DNA from: Piscicola geometra
Lineage: Eukaryota > Annelida > Clitellata > Hirudinida > Piscicolidae
Length of the DNA stretch: 64,000 nt
NCBI GenBank assembly: GCA_943735955.1
Contig: OX030966.1
Coordinates: forward strand, 7,595,118-7,659,117
Direction: 5' to 3'
Shown here: in pieces, positions 26,221 through 38,575 of the stretch
Layout: the number at the start of each line of letters is the position of its first letter
Position numbering within the stretch: position 1 is the stretch's first letter
Notes under the pieces: model-generated
Told to the model about the DNA's origin: nothing
What the model saw: only the letters and a program-made list of their open reading frames with translations
The model's database searches: none
Program-made: the position numbers and the translations under genes

Positions 26221-28699
26221 TCACCGTCTTCATCGTCTTCACCGTCTTCACCGTCTTCACCGTTTTAACCGTCTTCATCGTCTTCACCGTCTTCATCGTC
26301 TTCACCGTCTTCATCGTCTTCACCGTCTTCATCGTCTTCACCGTCTTCACCGTCTTCACCGTCTTCATCGTCTTCATCGTCTTCACCGTCTTCACCGTCT
26401 TCATCGTCTTCACCGTCTTCATCGTCTTCATCGTCTTTACCGTCTTCACCGTCTTCATCGTCTTCATCGTCTTCATCGTCTTGATCGTCTTCATCGTCTT
26501 CACCGTCTTCACCGTCTTCACTGTCTTCAACGTCTTCAACGTCTTCATCGTCTTCACCGTCTTCACCGTCTTCACCGTCTTCACCGTCTTCACCGTCTTC
26601 ACCGTCTTCATCGTCTTCATCGTCTTCATCGTCTTCACCGTCTTCACCGTCTTCACCGTCTTCATCGTCTTCATCGTCTTCACCGTCTTCACCGTCTTCA
26701 CCGTCTTCATCGTCTTCCTCGTCTTCATCGTCTTCATCGTCTACATCGTCTTCATCGTCTTCATCGTCTTCATCGTTTTCACCGTCTTCACCGTCTTCAC
26801 CGTTTTCACCGTCTTCATCGTCTTCACCGTCTTCATCGTCTTCATCGTCTTCACCGTCTTCACCGTCTTCACCGTCTTCATCGTCTTCATCGTCTTCACC
26901 GTCTTCACCGTCTTCATCGTCTTCACCGTCTTCATCGTCTTCATCGTCTTTACCGTCTTCACCGTCTTCATCGTCTTCATCGTCTTCATCGTCTTGATCG
27001 TCTTCATCGTCTTCACCGTCTTCACCGTCTTCACTGTCTTCAACGTCTTCAACGTCTTCATCGTCTTCATCGTCTTCACCGTCTTCACCGTCTTCACCGT
27101 CTTCACCGTCTTCACCGTCTTCATCGTCTTCATCGTCTTCATCGTCTTCACCGTCTTCACCGTCTTCACCGTCTTCATCGTCTTCATCGTCTTCACCGTC
27201 TTCACCGTCTTCACCGTCTTCACCGTCTTCAACGTCTTCATCGTCTTCATCGTCTTTATCGTCTTCATCGTCTTCACTGTCTTCACCGTCTTCACCGTCT
27301 TCACCGTCTTCATCGTCTTCACTGTCTTCACCGTCTTCACCGTCTTCATCGTCTTCATCGTCTTCATCGTCTTCTCCGTCTTCACCGTCTTCACCGTCTT
27401 CAACGTCTTCATCGTCTTCATCGTCTTCATCGTCTTCATCGTCTTCATCGTCTTCATCGTCTTCATCGTCTTCATCGTCTTCATCGTCTTCATCGTCTTC
27501 ACCGTCTTCACCGTCTTCACCGTCTTCACCGTCTTCACCCTCTTCATCGTCTTCATCGTCTTCACCGTCTTTACCGTATTCATTGTCTTCACAGTCTTCC
27601 ACTTCTTCACCCTCTTCATCGTCTTCATCGTCTTCACCGTCTTCACCGTATTCATCGTCTTCACCGTCTTCCACTTCTTCACCGTCTTCACCGTCTTCAC
27701 CGTCTTCATCGTCTTCACCGTCTTCATCGTCTTCACCGTCTTCATCGTCTTCACCGTCTTCATCGTCTTCACCGTCTTCACCGTCTTCACCGTCTTCATC
27801 GTCTTCATCGTCTTCACCGTCTTCACCGTCTTCACCGTCTTCATCGTCTTCACCGTCTTCATCGTCTTCATCGTCTTCACCGTCTTCACCGTCTTCATCG
27901 TCTTCACCGTCTTCATCGTCTTCACCGTCTTCATCGTCTTCATCGTCTTCACTGTCTTCATCGTCTTCATCGTCTTCACCGTCTTCATCGTCTTCATCGT
28001 CTTCACCGTCTTCACCGTCTTCATCGTCTTCACCGTCTTCATCGTCTTCATCGTCTTCACCGTCTTCATCGTCTTCATCGTCTTCACCGTCTTCACCGTC
28101 TTTACCGTCTTCAACGTCTTCAACGTCTTCATCGTCTTCACCGTCTTCACCGTCTTCACTGTCTTCACCGTCTTCACCGTCTTCAACGTCTTCAACGTCT
28201 TCATCGTCTTCACCGTCTTCACCGTCTTCACCGTCTTCACCGTCTTCACCGTCTTCACCGTCTTCACCGTCTTCATCGTCTTCATCGTCTTCACCGTCTT
28301 CACCGTCTTCACCGTCTTCATTGTCTTCATCGTCTTCACCGTCTTCACCGTCTTCACCGTCTTCACCGTCTTCACCGTCTTCAACGTCTTCATCGTCTTC
28401 ATCGTCTTCATCGTCTTCATCGTCTTCACTCTCTTCACCGTCTTCACCGTCTTCATCGTCTTCACTGTCTTCACCGTCTTCACCGTCTTCATCGTCTTCA
28501 TCGTCTTCACCGTCTTCATCGTCTTCATCGTCTTCACCGTCTTCATCGTCTTCATCGTCTTCACCGTCTTCACCGTCTTCATCGTCTTCACCGTCTTCAT
28601 TGTCTTCATCGTCTTCACCGTCTTCACCGTCTTCATCGTCTTCACCGTCTTCATCGTCTTCATCGTCTTCACTGTCTTCATCGTCTTCATCGTCTTCAC

Positions 28700-31260
28700 C
28701 GTCTTCATCGTGTTCATCGTCTTCACCGTCTTCACCGTCTTCATCGTCTTCATCGTCTTCACCGTCTTCATCGTCTTCATCGTCTTGACCGTCTTGACCG
28801 TCTTTACCGTCTTCAACGTCTTCAACGTCTTCATCGTCTTCACCGTCTTCACCGTCTTCACCGTCTTCACCGTCTTCACCGTCTTCACCGTCTTCACCGT
28901 CTTCACCGTCTTCACCGTCTTCACCGTCTTCACCGTCTTCATCGTCTTCATCGTCTTCACCGTCTTCACCGTCTTCAACGTCTTCATCGTCTTCACCGTC
29001 TTCACCGTCTTCACTGTCTTCACCGTCTTCACCGTCTTCACCGTCTTCACCGTCTTCACCGTCTTCACCGTCTTCACCGTCTTCACCGTCTTCACCGTCT
29101 TCACCGTCTTCACCGTCTTCATCGTCTTCATCGTCTTCACCGTCTTCACCGTCTTCAACGTCTTCACCGTCTTCACCGTCTTCACCGTCTTCAACGTCTT
29201 CATCGTCTTCATCGTCTTCATCGTCTTCATCGTCTTCACTCTCTTCACCGTCTTCACTGTCTTCATCGTCTTCACCGTCTTCATCGTCTTCATCGTCTTC
29301 ACCGTCTTCACCGTCTTCATCGTCTTCACCGTCTTCATCGTCTTCACCGTCTTCATCGTCTTCATCGTCTTCACTGTCTTCACCGTCTTCATTGTCTTCA
29401 TCGTCTTCACCGTCTTCACCGTCTTCATCGTCTTCACCGTCTTCATCGTCTTCATCGTCTTCACTGTCTTCATCGTCTTCATCGTCTTCACCGTCTTCAT
29501 CGTGTTCATCGTCTTCACCGTCTTCACCGTCTTCATCGTCTTCATCGTCTTCACCGTCTTCATCGTCTTCATCGTCTTGACCGTCTTGACCGTCTTTACC
29601 GTCTTCAACGTCTTCAACGTCTTCATCGTCTTCACCGTCTTCACCGTCTTCACCGTCTTCACCGTCTTCACCGTCTTCACCGTCTTCACCGTCTTCACCG
29701 TCTTCACCGTCTTCACCGTCTTCACCGTCTTCATCGTCTTCATCGTCTTCACCGTCTTCACCGTCTTCAACGTCTTCATCGTCTTCACCGTCTTCACCGT
29801 CTTCACTGTCTTCACCGTCTTCACCGTCTTCACCGTCTTCACCGTCTTCACCGTCTTCACCGTCTTCACCGTCTTCACCGTCTTCACCGTCTTCACCGTC
29901 TTCACCGTCTTCATCGTCTTCATCGTCTTCACCGTCTTCACCGTCTTCAACGTCTTCAACGTCTTCATCGTCTTCATCGTCTTCACCGTCTTCACCGTCT
30001 TCATCGTCTTCACCGTCTTCATCGTCTTCACCGTCTTCATCGTCTTCACCGTCTTCATCGTCTTCACCGTTTTCCACGTCTTCACCGTCTTCACCGTCTT
30101 CACCGTATTCATCGTCTTCACCGTCTTCCACTTCTTCACCGTCTTCACCGTCTTCACCGTCTTCATCGTCTTCACCGTCTTCATCGTCTTCACCGTCTTC
30201 ATCGTCTTCACCGTCTTCATCGTCTTCACCGTCTTCACCGTCTTCACCGTCTTCATCGTCTTCATCGTCTTCACCGTCTTCACCGTCTTCACCGTCTTCA
30301 TCGTCTTCACCGTCTTCATCGTCTTCATCGTCTTCACCGTCTTCACCGTCTTCATCGTCTTCACCGTCTTCATCGTCTTCACCGTCTTCATCGTCTTCAT
30401 CGTCTTCACTGTCTTCATCGTCTTCATCGTCTTCACCGTCTTCATCGTCTTCATCGTCTTCACCGTCTTCACCGTCTTCATCGTCTTCACCGTCTTCATC
30501 GTCTTCATCGTCTTCACCGTCTTCATCGTCTTCATCGTCTTCACCGTCTTCACCGTCTTTACCGTCTTCAACGTCTTCAACGTCTTCATCGTCTTCACCG
30601 TCTTCACCGTCTTCACTGTCTTCACCGTCTTCACCGTCTTCAACGTCTTCAACGTCTTCATCGTCTTCACCGTCTTCACCGTCTTCACCGTCTTCACCGT
30701 CTTCACCGTCTTCACCGTCTTCACCGTCTTCATCGTCTTCATCGTCTTCACCGTCTTCACCGTCTTCACCGTCTTCATTGTCTTCATCGTCTTCACCGTC
30801 TTCACCGTCTTCACCGTCTTCACCGTCTTCACCGTCTTCAACGTCTTCATCGTCTTCATCGTCTTCATCGTCTTCATCGTCTTCACTCTCTTCACCGTCT
30901 TCACCGTCTTCATCGTCTTCACTGTCTTCACCGTCTTCACCGTCTTCATCGTCTTCATCGTCTTCACCGTCTTCATCGTCTTCATCGTCTTCACCGTCTT
31001 CATCGTCTTCATCGTCTTCACCGTCTTCACCGTCTTCATCGTCTTCACCGTCTTCATTGTCTTCATCGTCTTCACCGTCTTCACCGTCTTCATCGTCTTC
31101 ACCGTCTTCATCGTCTTCATCGTCTTCACTGTCTTCATCGTCTTCATCGTCTTCACCGTCTTCATCGTGTTCATCGTCTTCACCGTCTTCACCGTCTTCA
31201 TCGTCTTCATCGTCTTCACCGTCTTCATCGTCTTCATCGTCTTGACCGTCTTGACCGTCT
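28700..31260. repeat. Triplicated marker block in array 7
   Basis: A rare cluster, CGTGTTCATCG followed by CTTGACCGTCTTGACC and then CTTTACC with two CAACG units, ends near 28,788, 29,580 and 31,245. The spacings are 792 bp (88 units) and 1,665 bp (185 units). The flanking unit order is shared, so these are duplicated segments of unequal extent. Confidence 0.7.
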
Positions 31261-31399
31261 TTACCGTCTTCAACGTCTTCAACGTCTTCATCGTCTTCAC
31301 CGTCTTCACCGTCTTCACCGTCTTCACCGTCTTCACCGTCTTCACCGTCTTCACCGTCTTCACCGTCTTCACCGTCTTCATCGTCTTCATCGTCTTCAC

Positions 31400-34300
31400 C
31401 GTCTTCACCGTCTTCAACGTCTTCATCGTCTTCACCGTCTTCACCGTCTTCACTGTCTTCACCGTCTTCACCGTCTTCACCGTCTTCACCGTCTTCACCG
31501 TCTTCACCGTCTTCACCGTCTTCACCGTCTTCACCGTCTTCACCGTCTTCACCGTCTTCATCGTCTTCATCGTCTTCACCGTCTTCACCGTCTTCAACGT
31601 CTTCAACGTCTTCATCGTCTTCACCGTCTTCACCGTCTTCACTGTCTTCACCGTCTTCATCGTCTTCACCGTCTATACCGTCTTCATCGTCTTCATCGTC
31701 TTCACCGTCTTCACCGTCTTCATCGTCTTCACCGTCTTCATCGTCTTCACCGTCTTCATCGTCTTCACCGTCTTCATCGTCTTCACCGTTTTCCACGTCT
31801 TCACCGTCTTCATCGTCTTCACCGTCTTCATCGTCTTCATCGTTCGTCTTCATCGTCTTCACCGTCTTCATCGTCTTCTCCGTCTTCATCGTCTTCACCG
31901 TTTTCATCGTCTTCATCGTCTTCACCGTCTTCATCGTCTTCATCGTTCGTCTTCACCGTCTTCACCGTCTTCATCGTCTTCACCGTCTTCATCGTCTTCA
32001 CCGTCTTCATCGTCTTCACCGTCTTCACCGTCTTCATCGTCTTCACCGTCTTCATCGTCTTCACCGTCTTCATCGTCTTCACCGTCTTCATGGTCTTCAT
32101 CGTCTTCACCGTCTTCACCGTCTTCAGCGTCTTCACCGTCTTCACCGTCTTCTCCGTCTTCATCGTTCGTCTTCATCGTCTTCACCGTCTTCACCGTCTT
32201 CATCGTCTTCATCGTCTTCACCGTCTTCACCGTCTTCATCGTCTTCACCGTCTTCATCGTCTTCACCGTCTTCATGGTCTTCATCGTCTTCACCGTCTTC
32301 ACCGTCTTCAGCGTCTTCACCGTCTTCACCGTCTTCTCCGTCTTCATCGTTCGTCTTCATCGTCTTCACCGTCTTCACCGTCTTCATCGTCTTCATCGTC
32401 TTCACCGTCTTCATCGTCTTCATCGTCTTCATCGTCTTCATCGTCTTCATCGTCTTCACCGTCTTCATCGTCTTCATCGTCTTCATCGTCTTCACCGTCT
32501 TAACCGTCTTCACCGTCTTCACCGTCTTCATCGTCTTCACCGTCTTCATCGTCTTCATCGTCTTCACCGTCTTCATCGTCTTCACCGTCTTCATCGTCTT
32601 CATCGTTCGTTTTCACCGTCTTCACCGTCTTCATCGTCTTCACCGTCTTCACCGTCTACATCGTCTTTACCGTCTTCATCGTCTTCACCGTCTTAACCGT
32701 CTTCACCGTCTTAACCGTCTTCACCGTCTTCACCGTCTTCACCGTCTTCACCGTCTTCACCGTCTTCATCGTCTTCACCGTCTTCACCGTCTTCATCGTC
32801 TTCACCGTCTTCATCGTCTTCATCGTTCGTCTTCACCGTCTTCACCGTCTTCATCGTCTTCACCGTCTTCACCGTCTTCACCGTCTTCACCGTCTTCACC
32901 GTCTTCACCGTCTTCACCGTCTTCACCGTCTTCATCGTCTTCACCGTCTTCATCGTCTTCACCGTCTTCATCGTCTTCATCGTTCGTCTTCACCGTCTTC
33001 ATCGTCTTCATCGTTCGTCTTCACCGTCTTCATCGTCTTCACCGTCTTCATCGTCTTCACCGTCTTCATCGTCTTCATCGTTCGTCTTCACCGTCTTCAC
33101 CGTCTTCATCGTCTTCACCGTCTTCATCGTCTTCACCGTCTTCATCCTCTTCACCGTCTTCACCGTCTTCATCGTCTTCACCGTCTTCATCGTCTTCACC
33201 GTCTTCATCGTCTTCATCGTCTTCACCGTCTTCACCGTCTTCAGCGTCTTCACCGTCTTCACCGTCTTCTCCGTCTTCATCGTTCGTCTTCATCGTCTTC
33301 ACCGTCTTCACCGTCTTCATCGTCTTCATCGTCTTCACCGTCTTCATCGTCTTCATCGTCTTCATCGTCTTCATCGTCTTCATCGTCTTCACCGTCTTCA
33401 TCGTCTTCATCGTCTTCACCGTCTTCACCGTCTTCAACGTCTTCATCGTCTTCACCGTCTTCACCGTCTTCACTGTCTTCACCGTCTTCACCGTCTTCAC
33501 CGTCTTCACCGTCTTCACCGTCTTCACCGTCTTCACCGTCTTCACCGTCTTCACCGTCTTCACCGTCTTCACCGTCTTCATCGTCTTCATCGTCTTCACC
33601 GTCTTCACCGTCTTCAACGTCTTCAACGTCTTCATCGTCTTCACCGTCTTCACCGTCTTCACTGTCTTCACCGTCTTCATCGTCTTCACCGTCTATACCG
33701 TCTTCATCGTCTTCATCGTCTTCACCGTCTTCACCGTCTTCATCGTCTTCACCGTCTTCATCGTCTTCACCGTCTTCATCGTCTTCACCGTCTTCATCGT
33801 CTTCACCGTTTTCCACGTCTTCACCGTCTTCATCGTCTTCACCGTCTTCATCGTCTTCATCGTTCGTCTTCATCGTCTTCACCGTCTTCATCGTCTTCTC
33901 CGTCTTCATCGTCTTCACCGTTTTCATCGTCTTCATCGTCTTCACCGTCTTCATCGTCTTCATCGTTCGTCTTCACCGTCTTCACCGTCTTCATCGTCTT
34001 CACCGTCTTCATCGTCTTCACCGTCTTCATCCTCTTCACCGTCTTCACCGTCTTCATCGTCTTCACCGTCTTCATCGTCTTCACCGTCTTCATCGTCTTC
34101 ACCGTCTTCATGGTCTTCATCGTCTTCACCGTCTTCACCGTCTTCAGCGTCTTCACCGTCTTCACCGTCTTCTCCGTCTTCATCGTTCGTCTTCATCGTC
34201 TTCACCGTCTTCACCGTCTTCATCGTCTTCATCGTCTTCACCGTCTTCACCGTCTTCATCGTCTTCACCGTCTTCATCGTCTTCACCGTCTTCATGGTCT

Positions 34301-34400
34301 TCATCGTCTTCACCGTCTTCACCGTCTTCACCGTCTTCAGCGTCTTCACCGTCTTCACCGTCTTCTCCGTCTTCATCGTTCGTCTTCATCGTCTTCACCG
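31400..34400. repeat. Duplicated block with 2,020-bp period in array 7
   Basis: Several marks recur exactly 2,020 bp apart: the end of a CGTT-free stretch at 31,669 and 33,689, a CGTCTATACC variant cluster, and CGTT marks at about 31,943 and 33,963. The spacing equals 220 nine-bp units plus ten four-bp units, as counted. Farther right the same series repeats at 2,209 bp (for example 33,280 and 35,489), which is 189 bp or 21 units longer. A 21-unit indel therefore separates the copies. Confidence 0.7.
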
Positions 34401-37400
34401 TCTTCACCGTCTTCATCGTCTTCATCGTCTTCACCGTCTTCATCGTCTTCATCGTCTTCATCGTCTTCATCGTCTTCATCGTCTTCACCGTCTTCATCGT
34501 CTTCATCGTCTTCATCGTCTTCACCGTCTTAACCGTCTTCACCGTCTTCACCGTCTTCATCGTCTTCACCGTCTTCATCGTCTTCATCGTCTTCACCGTC
34601 TTCATCGTCTTCACCGTCTTCATCGTCTTCATCGTCTTCATCGTCTTCATCGTCTTCATCGTCTTCACCGTCTTCATCGTCTTCATCGTCTTCATCGTCT
34701 TCACCGTCTTAACCGTCTTCACCGTCTTCACCGTCTTCATCGTCTTCACCGTCTTCATCGTCTTCATCGTCTTCACCGTCTTCATCGTCTTCACCGTCTT
34801 CATCGTCTTCATCGTTCGTTTTCACCGTCTTCACCGTCTTCATCGTCTTCACCGTCTTCACCGTCTACATCGTCTTTACCGTCTTCATCGTCTTCACCGT
34901 CTTAACCGTCTTCACCGTCTTAACCGTCTTCACCGTCTTCACCGTCTTCACCGTCTTCACCGTCTTCACCGTCTTCATCGTCTTCACCGTCTTCACCGTC
35001 TTCATCGTCTTCACCGTCTTCATCGTCTTCATCGTTCGTCTTCACCGTCTTCACCGTCTTCATCGTCTTCACCGTCTTCACCGTCTTCACCGTCTTCACC
35101 GTCTTCACCGTCTTCACCGTCTTCACCGTCTTCACCGTCTTCATCGTCTTCACCGTCTTCATCGTCTTCACCGTCTTCATCGTCTTCATCGTTCGTCTTC
35201 ACCGTCTTCATCGTCTTCATCGTTCGTCTTCACCGTCTTCATCGTCTTCACCGTCTTCATCGTCTTCACCGTCTTCATCGTCTTCATCGTTCGTCTTCAC
35301 CGTCTTCACCGTCTTCATCGTCTTCACCGTCTTCATCGTCTTCACCGTCTTCATCCTCTTCACCGTCTTCACCGTCTTCATCGTCTTCACCGTCTTCATC
35401 GTCTTCACCGTCTTCATCGTCTTCATCGTCTTCACCGTCTTCACCGTCTTCAGCGTCTTCACCGTCTTCACCGTCTTCTCCGTCTTCATCGTTCGTCTTC
35501 ATCGTCTTCACCGTCTTCACCGTCTTCATCGTCTTCATCGTCTTCACCGTCTTCATCGTCTTCATCGTCTTCATCGTCTTCATCGTCTTCATCGTCTTCA
35601 CCGTCTTCATCGTCTTCATCGTCTTCATCGTCTTCACCGTCTTAACCGTCTTCACCGTCTTCACCGTCTTCATCGTCTTCACCGTCTTCATCGTCTTCAT
35701 CGTCTTCACCGTCTTCATCGTCTTCACCGTCTTCATCGTCTTCATCGTTCGTCTTCACCGTCTTCACCGTCTTCATCGTCTTCACCGTCTTCACCGTCTA
35801 CATCGTCTTTACCGTCTTCATCGTCTTCACCGTCTTAACCGTCTTCACCGTCTTAACCGTCTTCACCGTCTTCACCGTCTTCACCGTCTTCACCGTCTTC
35901 ACCGTCTTCATCGTCTTCACCGTCTTCACCGTCTTCATCGTCTTCACCGTCTTCATCGTCTTCATCGTTCGTCTTCACCGTCTTCACCGTCTTCATCGTC
36001 TTCACCGTCTTCACCGTCTACATCGTCTTTACCGTCTTCATCGTCTTCACCGTCTTCACCGTCTTCACCGTCTTCACCGTCTTCACCGTCTTCACCGTCT
36101 TCATCGTCTTCACCGTCTTCATCGTCTTCACCGTCTTCATCGTCTTCATCGTTCGTCTTCACCGTCTTCATCGTCTTCATCGTTCGTCTTCACCGTCTTC
36201 ATCGTCTTCACCGTCTTCATCGTCTTCACCGTCTTCATCGTCTTCATCGTTCGTCTTCACCGTCTTCACCGTCTTCATCGTCTTCACCGTTTTCATCGTC
36301 TTCACCGTTTTCATCGTCTTCATCGTCTTCACCGTCTTCACCGTCTTCACCGTCTTCATCGTCTTCACCGTCTTCACCGTCTTCATCGTCTTCACCGTCT
36401 TCATCGTCTTCATCGTTCGTCTTCACCGTCTTCACCGTCTTCATCGTCTTCACCGTCTTCACCGTCTACATCGTCTTTACCGTCTTTATCGTCTTCACCG
36501 TCTTCATCGTCTTCACCGTCTTCACCGTCTTCACCGTCTTCATCGTCTTCACCGTCTTCATCGTCTTCACCGTCTTCATCGTCTTCATCGTTCGTCTTCA
36601 CCGTCTTCATCGTCTTCATCGTTCGTCTTCACCGTCTTCATCGTCTTCACCGTCTTCATCGTCTTCACCGTCTTCATCGTCTTCATCGTTCGTCTTCACC
36701 GTCTTCACCGTCTTCATCGTCTTCACCGTCTTCATCGTCTTCACCGTTTTCATCGTCTTCATCGTCTTCACCGTCTTCATCGTCTTCATCGTTCGTCTTC
36801 ACCGTCTTCACCGTCTTCATCGTCTTCACCGTCTTCATCGTCTTCACCGTTTTCATCGTCTTCATCGTCTTCACCGTCTTCATCGTCTTCATCGTTCGTC
36901 TTCACCGTCTTCACCGTCTTCATCGTCTTCACCGTCTTCATCGTCATCACCGTCTTCATCGTCTTCACCGTCTTCACCGTCTTCACCGTCTTCTCCGTCT
37001 TCATCGTTCGTCTTCATCGTCTTCACCGTCTTCACCGTCTTCATCGTCTTCATCGTCTTCACCGTCTTCATCGTCCTCATCGTCTTCATCGTCTTCATCG
37101 TCTTCATCGTCTTCATCGTCTTCACCGTCTTCAGCGTCTTCATCGTCTTCATCGTCTTGCAACCATACTTCCCCCGGAATCAAAAATCTTTGGTTTCCCG
37201 GAGACTGCCCGCGGGGTCATATTTACCCTTTTTCCTTAACTAAGGGGGGTGAATAAAGCAAAAAAAAATTTAATTACGATAAATAGACGATAAGATCGAA
37301 ACGAGTTGTTAATACACTAAGTGAGCGGTCATCGAGGGAGATAGGAGATGCGACGGCGGATGCCGTTGAAAAACTTGAAAGTCTTAGGAAATTAAGAGTA

Positions 37401-37569
37401 AATTTACAGATTATAATCGCGTTTCAATGGGACCCAAGCCGATTAAATCATGTTTTCTCGCGCATTCGACCGGAGCGGCGAGGATCTCGGCCTAGCGTGG
37501 AATTTCATTGCCAGTGAAAATTTTTTAAAAATGAAGTTTTTAAAAAATCTTTCGTTCAATCATGAAACA

Positions 37570-37829
37570 AATTTGCGCGCCTGCTGCCTTCCTTGGAGGT
37601 GGTAGCCGTTTCTCATGCTCCCTCTCCGGAATCGAACCCTGATTCCCCGTTACACGTTACAACCATGGTAAGCATATCACATACCATCGAAAGTTGATAG
37701 GGCACACACTTGAAAGATCTGTCGCCGACGCTGGGTCATGCGATCAGCCGTTATTTATTCAGAGTCACCAAAGTTTACGAGCCGAATCTTTGAGACAAGC
37801 ATATAACTACTGGCAGGATCAACCAGGTA
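37570..37829 (-). pseudogene. 18S rRNA 5'-end fragment, copy 1
   Basis: On the minus strand it begins TACCTGGTTGATCCTGCCAG, the conserved eukaryotic 18S start. It continues through GCTTGTCTCAAAGATT, then jumps to a region near TGACTCTGAATAA. It then runs through ACTTTCGATGGTA, GGGGAATCAGGG and GAGAAACGGCTACCAC to GGCAGCAGGCGCGCAAATT. In complete 18S genes this end lies near base 440, so about 180 nt are missing inside the first helices. With the rest of the 18S gene absent it cannot form a functional small-subunit RNA. Type i sequence (GCTAGTAAAAGCGG in the upstream ETS-like part). Confidence 0.9.
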
Positions 37830-38148
37830 ATACACGAGCAAGAAGACTAGCGTCGCTGGCCTAAAGTCGACGAGTCTTCTAGTCGCCTTCGATAGTCGTC
37901 GCCGCTAGTAAAAGCGGCTTTATCGAAGATAATTTAAAAGCTTCGAATCTCTGCTTTACCGAGATCGAGTGATGATGATAGGAGATCACGCGCTTATTGC
38001 CGCTAATAGACGTCCCCTTGAACGGTTAGCCTATCTTAAGCGAATAAGCAGCGCATCAGGCCAGTGGGGAATAACAAACGTTCAAGGTGCTTTTTGAGAA
38101 ACTCGTTTCGAGCTCAAAATATTTGATCGGTCAGTCTTTTTATAATCG
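37830..38148 (-). other. 5' ETS-like segment upstream of 18S copy 1
   Basis: This 319-bp stretch lies immediately 5' of the 18S start on the minus strand, where the 5' external transcribed spacer sits in an rDNA unit. It can form two strong hairpins: AGAAGACT...AGTCTTCT with CGTCG/CGACG inside (37841-37880), and TTCGATA...TATCGAA with GCCGCT/AGCGGC inside (37888-37927). Equivalent segments are 38576-38894, 49228-49546, 49974-50292, 50720-51038, 53260-53578, 57087-57405, 60736-61054, 61482-61800, 62228-62545 and 62973-63291. The ETS assignment rests on position only. Confidence 0.55.
38136..38144 (-). promoter_or_regulatory. TATA-like motif at the outer edge of the R cassette
   Basis: On the minus strand TATAAAAAG lies about 310 nt upstream of the 18S start, at the border with module C. 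It recurs in most R cassettes; copy 9 has a changed base and copy 10 a shorter T run. Its position suits a pre-rRNA start region, but Pol I promoters vary between species and no start site can be read from sequence. It may be only an AT-rich border. Confidence 0.2.
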
Positions 38149-38315
38149 TTTACAGATTATAATCGCGTTTCAATGGGACCCAAGCCGGTGAAGGCATGTT
38201 TTCTCGCGCATTCGACCGGAGCGGCGAGGATCTCGGCCTAGCGTGGAATTTTATTGCCAGTGAAAATTTTTTTTTAATGAAATTTTTAAAAAATCTTTCG
38301 TTCAATCATGAGACA

Positions 38316-38575
38316 AATTTGCGCGCCTGCTGCCTTCCTTGGATGTGGTAGCCGTTTCTCATGCTCCCACTCCGGAATCAAACCCTGATTCCCTGTTACC
38401 CGTTACAACCATGGTAAGCATATCACATACCATCGAAAGTTGATAGGGCACACACTTGAAAGATCTGTCGCCGACGCTAGGTCGTGCGATCAGCCGTTAT
38501 TTATTCAGAGTCACCAAAATTTACGAGCCGAATCTTTGAGACAAGCATATAACTACTGGCAGGATCAACCAGGTA
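38316..38575 (-). pseudogene. 18S rRNA 5'-end fragment, copy 2
   Basis: It has the same ends and internal deletion as copy 1. Private changes on the plus strand include CCCACTCCGGAATCAAACC and TTCCCTGTTACCCG, which alter normally invariant 18S positions. This supports lack of function. It belongs to type ii (GCTCGTAAAAGCGGCTATA in the ETS-like part) and starts 746 bp after copy 1. Confidence 0.9.

Larger units (their letters stand above)
20458..37158. repeat. 9-bp minisatellite array 7 (16.7 kb, largest)
   Basis: The 16,701 bp equal 1,841 nine-bp units plus 33 four-bp units by manual count. The array has two domains. From about 20,810 to 31,840 there is no four-bp unit at all. From 31,843 to the right end there are 32, each followed by CGTCTTCAC/T or a close variant. 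The left domain has about 1.9-kb higher-order repeats, the right domain a repeat of about 2.0 kb. The array ends in the distal form of module A, which starts GCAACCATAC instead of GCAGCCATAC. No gene. Confidence 0.95.

Noticed and set aside
20345..26737. Minus-strand ORF of Met-Lys-Thr and Asp-Glu repeats ending in a unique tail
   Set aside because: The repeats are array shadows. The tail (ending KLKLDVSR) is module P read backwards, and it follows every array because P does. There is no start context and no domain.
37001..37183. Minus-strand ORF starting in module A (IPGEVWLQ) and running into acidic repeats
   Set aside because: It begins at TTG, not ATG, and the remainder is array sequence ended by the next 4-bp unit.
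37615..37650. tRNA B-box-like GGTTCGATTCC on the minus strand
   Set aside because: This is a normal part of 18S rRNA. There is no A box or tRNA fold around it.
37570..37829. A functional 18S gene or complete rDNA unit
   Set aside because: Only about 260 nt are present, with an internal deletion. The rest of 18S, 5.8S and 28S are absent from the window.
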